A model generated the notes under the pieces. The model saw nothing but the letters and a program-made list of their open reading frames with translations, was not told where the DNA came from and did no database searches. DNA of 64,000 nt from Alteromonadaceae bacterium 2753L.S.0a.02 (GTDB taxonomy: Bacteria > Pseudomonadota > Gammaproteobacteria > Pseudomonadales > Cellvibrionaceae): NCBI GenBank assembly GCA_007827375.1, contig VISH01000002.1, positions 4,179,001-4,243,000 on the forward strand, in the 5' to 3' direction. A program made the translations under genes and the position numbers. Shown here piece by piece: positions 62,720 to 64,000 of this stretch (its first letter is position 1; each line of letters starts with the position of its first letter).

Positions 62720-63241
62720 CTAAAGCACCCCTTCGCGCGAAAGGTAGTCGTGAATATTTTGCACAACGAATTTTGGACTACGTCCATCAGTAACTAAGAC
62801 ATAATCCGCCACATCGCGATACAGGGGATCTCGCGTGTTGAACAGTTCGACAATTTTGGAGCGGGGGTCGTCCACTTGCAGCAGAGGTCTTTTTTTGTCT
62901 TTATAAGTTCGATTGACCAACTGTTCGATACTCGCAGTGAGGTAAACCACGGTTCCCGAAGATTTTAAAAGCTCGCGATTTTCCGCTCGAACAACTATGC
63001 CGCCACCAGTGGCAATGATTGCATCTTCCGCATGAGTGAGATCTTTCAGCACATTGGTTTCGCGGTCCCTAAACCCCGTTTCCCCTTCCACGTCAAAAAT
63101 CCAGGGAATATCTGCACCGGTGCGAGACTCAATCACCTGATCGGTATCGAGGAAGGCCGCGCTCAAGCGTTGTGCAAGCATACGGCCAATGGTAGATTTG
63201 CCGGCCCCCATGGGGCCGACCAGAAATACGGGGTGGAGCAC
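62720..63241 (-). CDS. aroK: Shikimate kinase
   Basis: 173 aa. Phosphorylates shikimate with ATP. P-loop FLVGPMGAGKSTIGRMLAQR, shikimate-binding DTDQVIESRTGADI and GETGFRDRE, GGGIVVRAENR and the lid RPLLQVDDP are all present. The start is a GTG, two bases after the pilQ stop, so it is probably read with the pil operon. Confidence 0.97.
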   Translation of the reverse strand: MLHPVFLVGPMGAGKSTIGRMLAQRLSAAFLDTDQVIESRTGADIPWIFDVEGETGFRDRETNVLKDLTHAEDAIIATGGGIVVRAENRELLKSSGTVVYLTASIEQLVNRTYKDKKRPLLQVDDPRSKIVELFNTRDPLYRDVADYVLVTDGRSPKFVVQNIHDYLSREGVL

Positions 63242-63243
63242 AA

Positions 63244-64000
63244 CTACTCAATAAAGTCAGAGTTCATGATGCGGGGGGTAATAAAGATAAGCAGTTCGCG
63301 CTTGTCTTCCTGACTAATATCGTATCTAAATAATCGGCCTAGCAATGGGATGTCACCTAACAGAGGTACCTTCGATTCGCCCTTGCGTGTTTCAGTCGAA
63401 TAAATCCCGCCCAGCACAACGGTATCACCATCTGAAACCAACACCGACGTATCAAGGTGAGTGATATCAATGATTGGAACTCCGCTCTCCACGCCAGTCA
63501 CGGAATCCTGATCGATTTCCAGATCCATAATTATGCGGTTGTCCGGCGTAATTTGCGGGGTGACGTCCAAACGTAACACAACCTCTTTAAACGAAACTGT
63601 AGTACCACCACTGGCAGATTCTTCCTGAAATGGCACCTCTGTACCTGACTGGATAGACGCTTGTTGCTTGTCCCCTGTGATAACTTTTGGTTGTGAAACT
63701 ATTTCTGCGAAGCCCGAGTCCTGCAGTGCAGACAACTCCATACCAATCATAAAATTGTTACTTATCACGTTCCAAGCGAAAGAACCAACGGGATTGAACA
63801 CGCCAAGATCTACAAATGTGTTTTGCGGAAAGGAATGAGCACTGTCTGCTTCGCCATCACCATCAGAATCTGTAAACGCTCCCGTGATGCCCCGTTCTTC
63901 TGCGTAAACACTTTCTAGAGAACCAGTGAATTCGTGTATATGACTTCCAGAGCGGCTAGTTTCCACCGCATCACCCGCGATTCTAAAACCAAGCTCTTTA
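63244..64000 (-). CDS. pilQ: Type IV pilus secretin PilQ, C-terminal ~251 residues (5' end outside the window)
   Basis: Outer-membrane secretin through which type IV pili extend. The frame is open to the window edge, with no start codon needed inside. The visible part holds the secretin core: MIGMELSALQDSGFAEIVSQ, PKVITGDKQQASIQSGTEVP, VTPQITPDNRIIMDLEIDQD, DGDTVVLGGIYSTETRKGES, VPLLGDIPLLGRLFRYDISQ and the end RELLIFITPRI. A segment DSDGDGEADS near 63855-63890 resembles a calcium loop. The downstream aroK-aroB-damX order matches other gammaproteobacteria. Confidence 0.95.
   Translation of the reverse strand, partial: KELGFRIAGDAVETSRSGSHIHEFTGSLESVYAEERGITGAFTDSDGDGEADSAHSFPQNTFVDLGVFNPVGSFAWNVISNNFMIGMELSALQDSGFAEIVSQPKVITGDKQQASIQSGTEVPFQEESASGGTTVSFKEVVLRLDVTPQITPDNRIIMDLEIDQDSVTGVESGVPIIDITHLDTSVLVSDGDTVVLGGIYSTETRKGESKVPLLGDIPLLGRLFRYDISQEDKRELLIFITPRIMNSDFIE

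Overview
The window looks like chromosomal DNA of a marine, polysaccharide-degrading gammaproteobacterium of the Cellvibrionaceae type (Teredinibacter, Saccharophagus or Cellvibrio-like). The reasons are the long polyserine linkers in two secreted proteins (one a CBM2-GH5 cellulase), lipoproteins with thrombospondin type 3 repeats, type IV pilus and glutamate synthase genes in the pseudomonad order, and moderate G+C. The genus is inferred from these features, not from a database search. I found no rRNA, tRNA, insertion sequence, prophage or CRISPR array.

Layout. 1-3.8 kb: 5' part of a pyruvate:ferredoxin/flavodoxin oxidoreductase (nifJ type), translationally coupled to a GltD-like flavoprotein that carries ferredoxin clusters. 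3.9-6.1 kb: trmO, a DUF481 outer-membrane protein, acylphosphatase. 6.1-11.4 kb: a minus-strand operon of MMPL/RND exporter, LolA-like periplasmic protein, outer-membrane barrel and TetR regulator, with palindromic operator-like sites upstream. 11.9-22.5 kb: accessory and housekeeping genes (zinc-ribbon protein, polyserine lipoprotein with a glycosidase-like domain, DUF3820, YajQ, ribosome hibernation factor, DUF4404, acyl-CoA thioesterase, msrPQ, LysR, two small exported proteins, a soluble histidine kinase). 22.6-28.4 kb: one gene for a 1952-residue lipoprotein with a large TSP3 array and a duplicated unknown C-terminal module.

28.9-43.4 kb is a conserved block (purA, hisZ, DUF2065, hflC, hflK, hflX, hfq, miaA, mutL, amiB, tsaE, nnr, then divergent queG) in the order known from Pseudomonas. 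It combines RNA modification, Hfq regulation, mismatch repair, membrane proteolysis control and cell-wall hydrolysis. It is interrupted at 43.4-47.2 kb by a GH5 cellulase, an MFS transporter and a small unknown gene. It then resumes with orn, rsgA, a rhodanese, psd and an HD-GYP-like protein (47.6-52.4 kb). 52.7-64 kb is a second conserved block: hemE, gltD, gltB, a DamX-like SPOR protein, aroB, aroK and the 3' part of pilQ. It joins pilus secretion, the shikimate pathway, cell-division-linked SPOR function and nitrogen assimilation.

The least explained items are the PFOR/GltD-like redox pair, the TSP3 giant with its duplicated module, the export operon with its palindromes, and two signalling proteins whose catalytic motifs look eroded. 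Start codons were chosen by Shine-Dalgarno sites, signal peptides and family length. Several genes use GTG or TTG.
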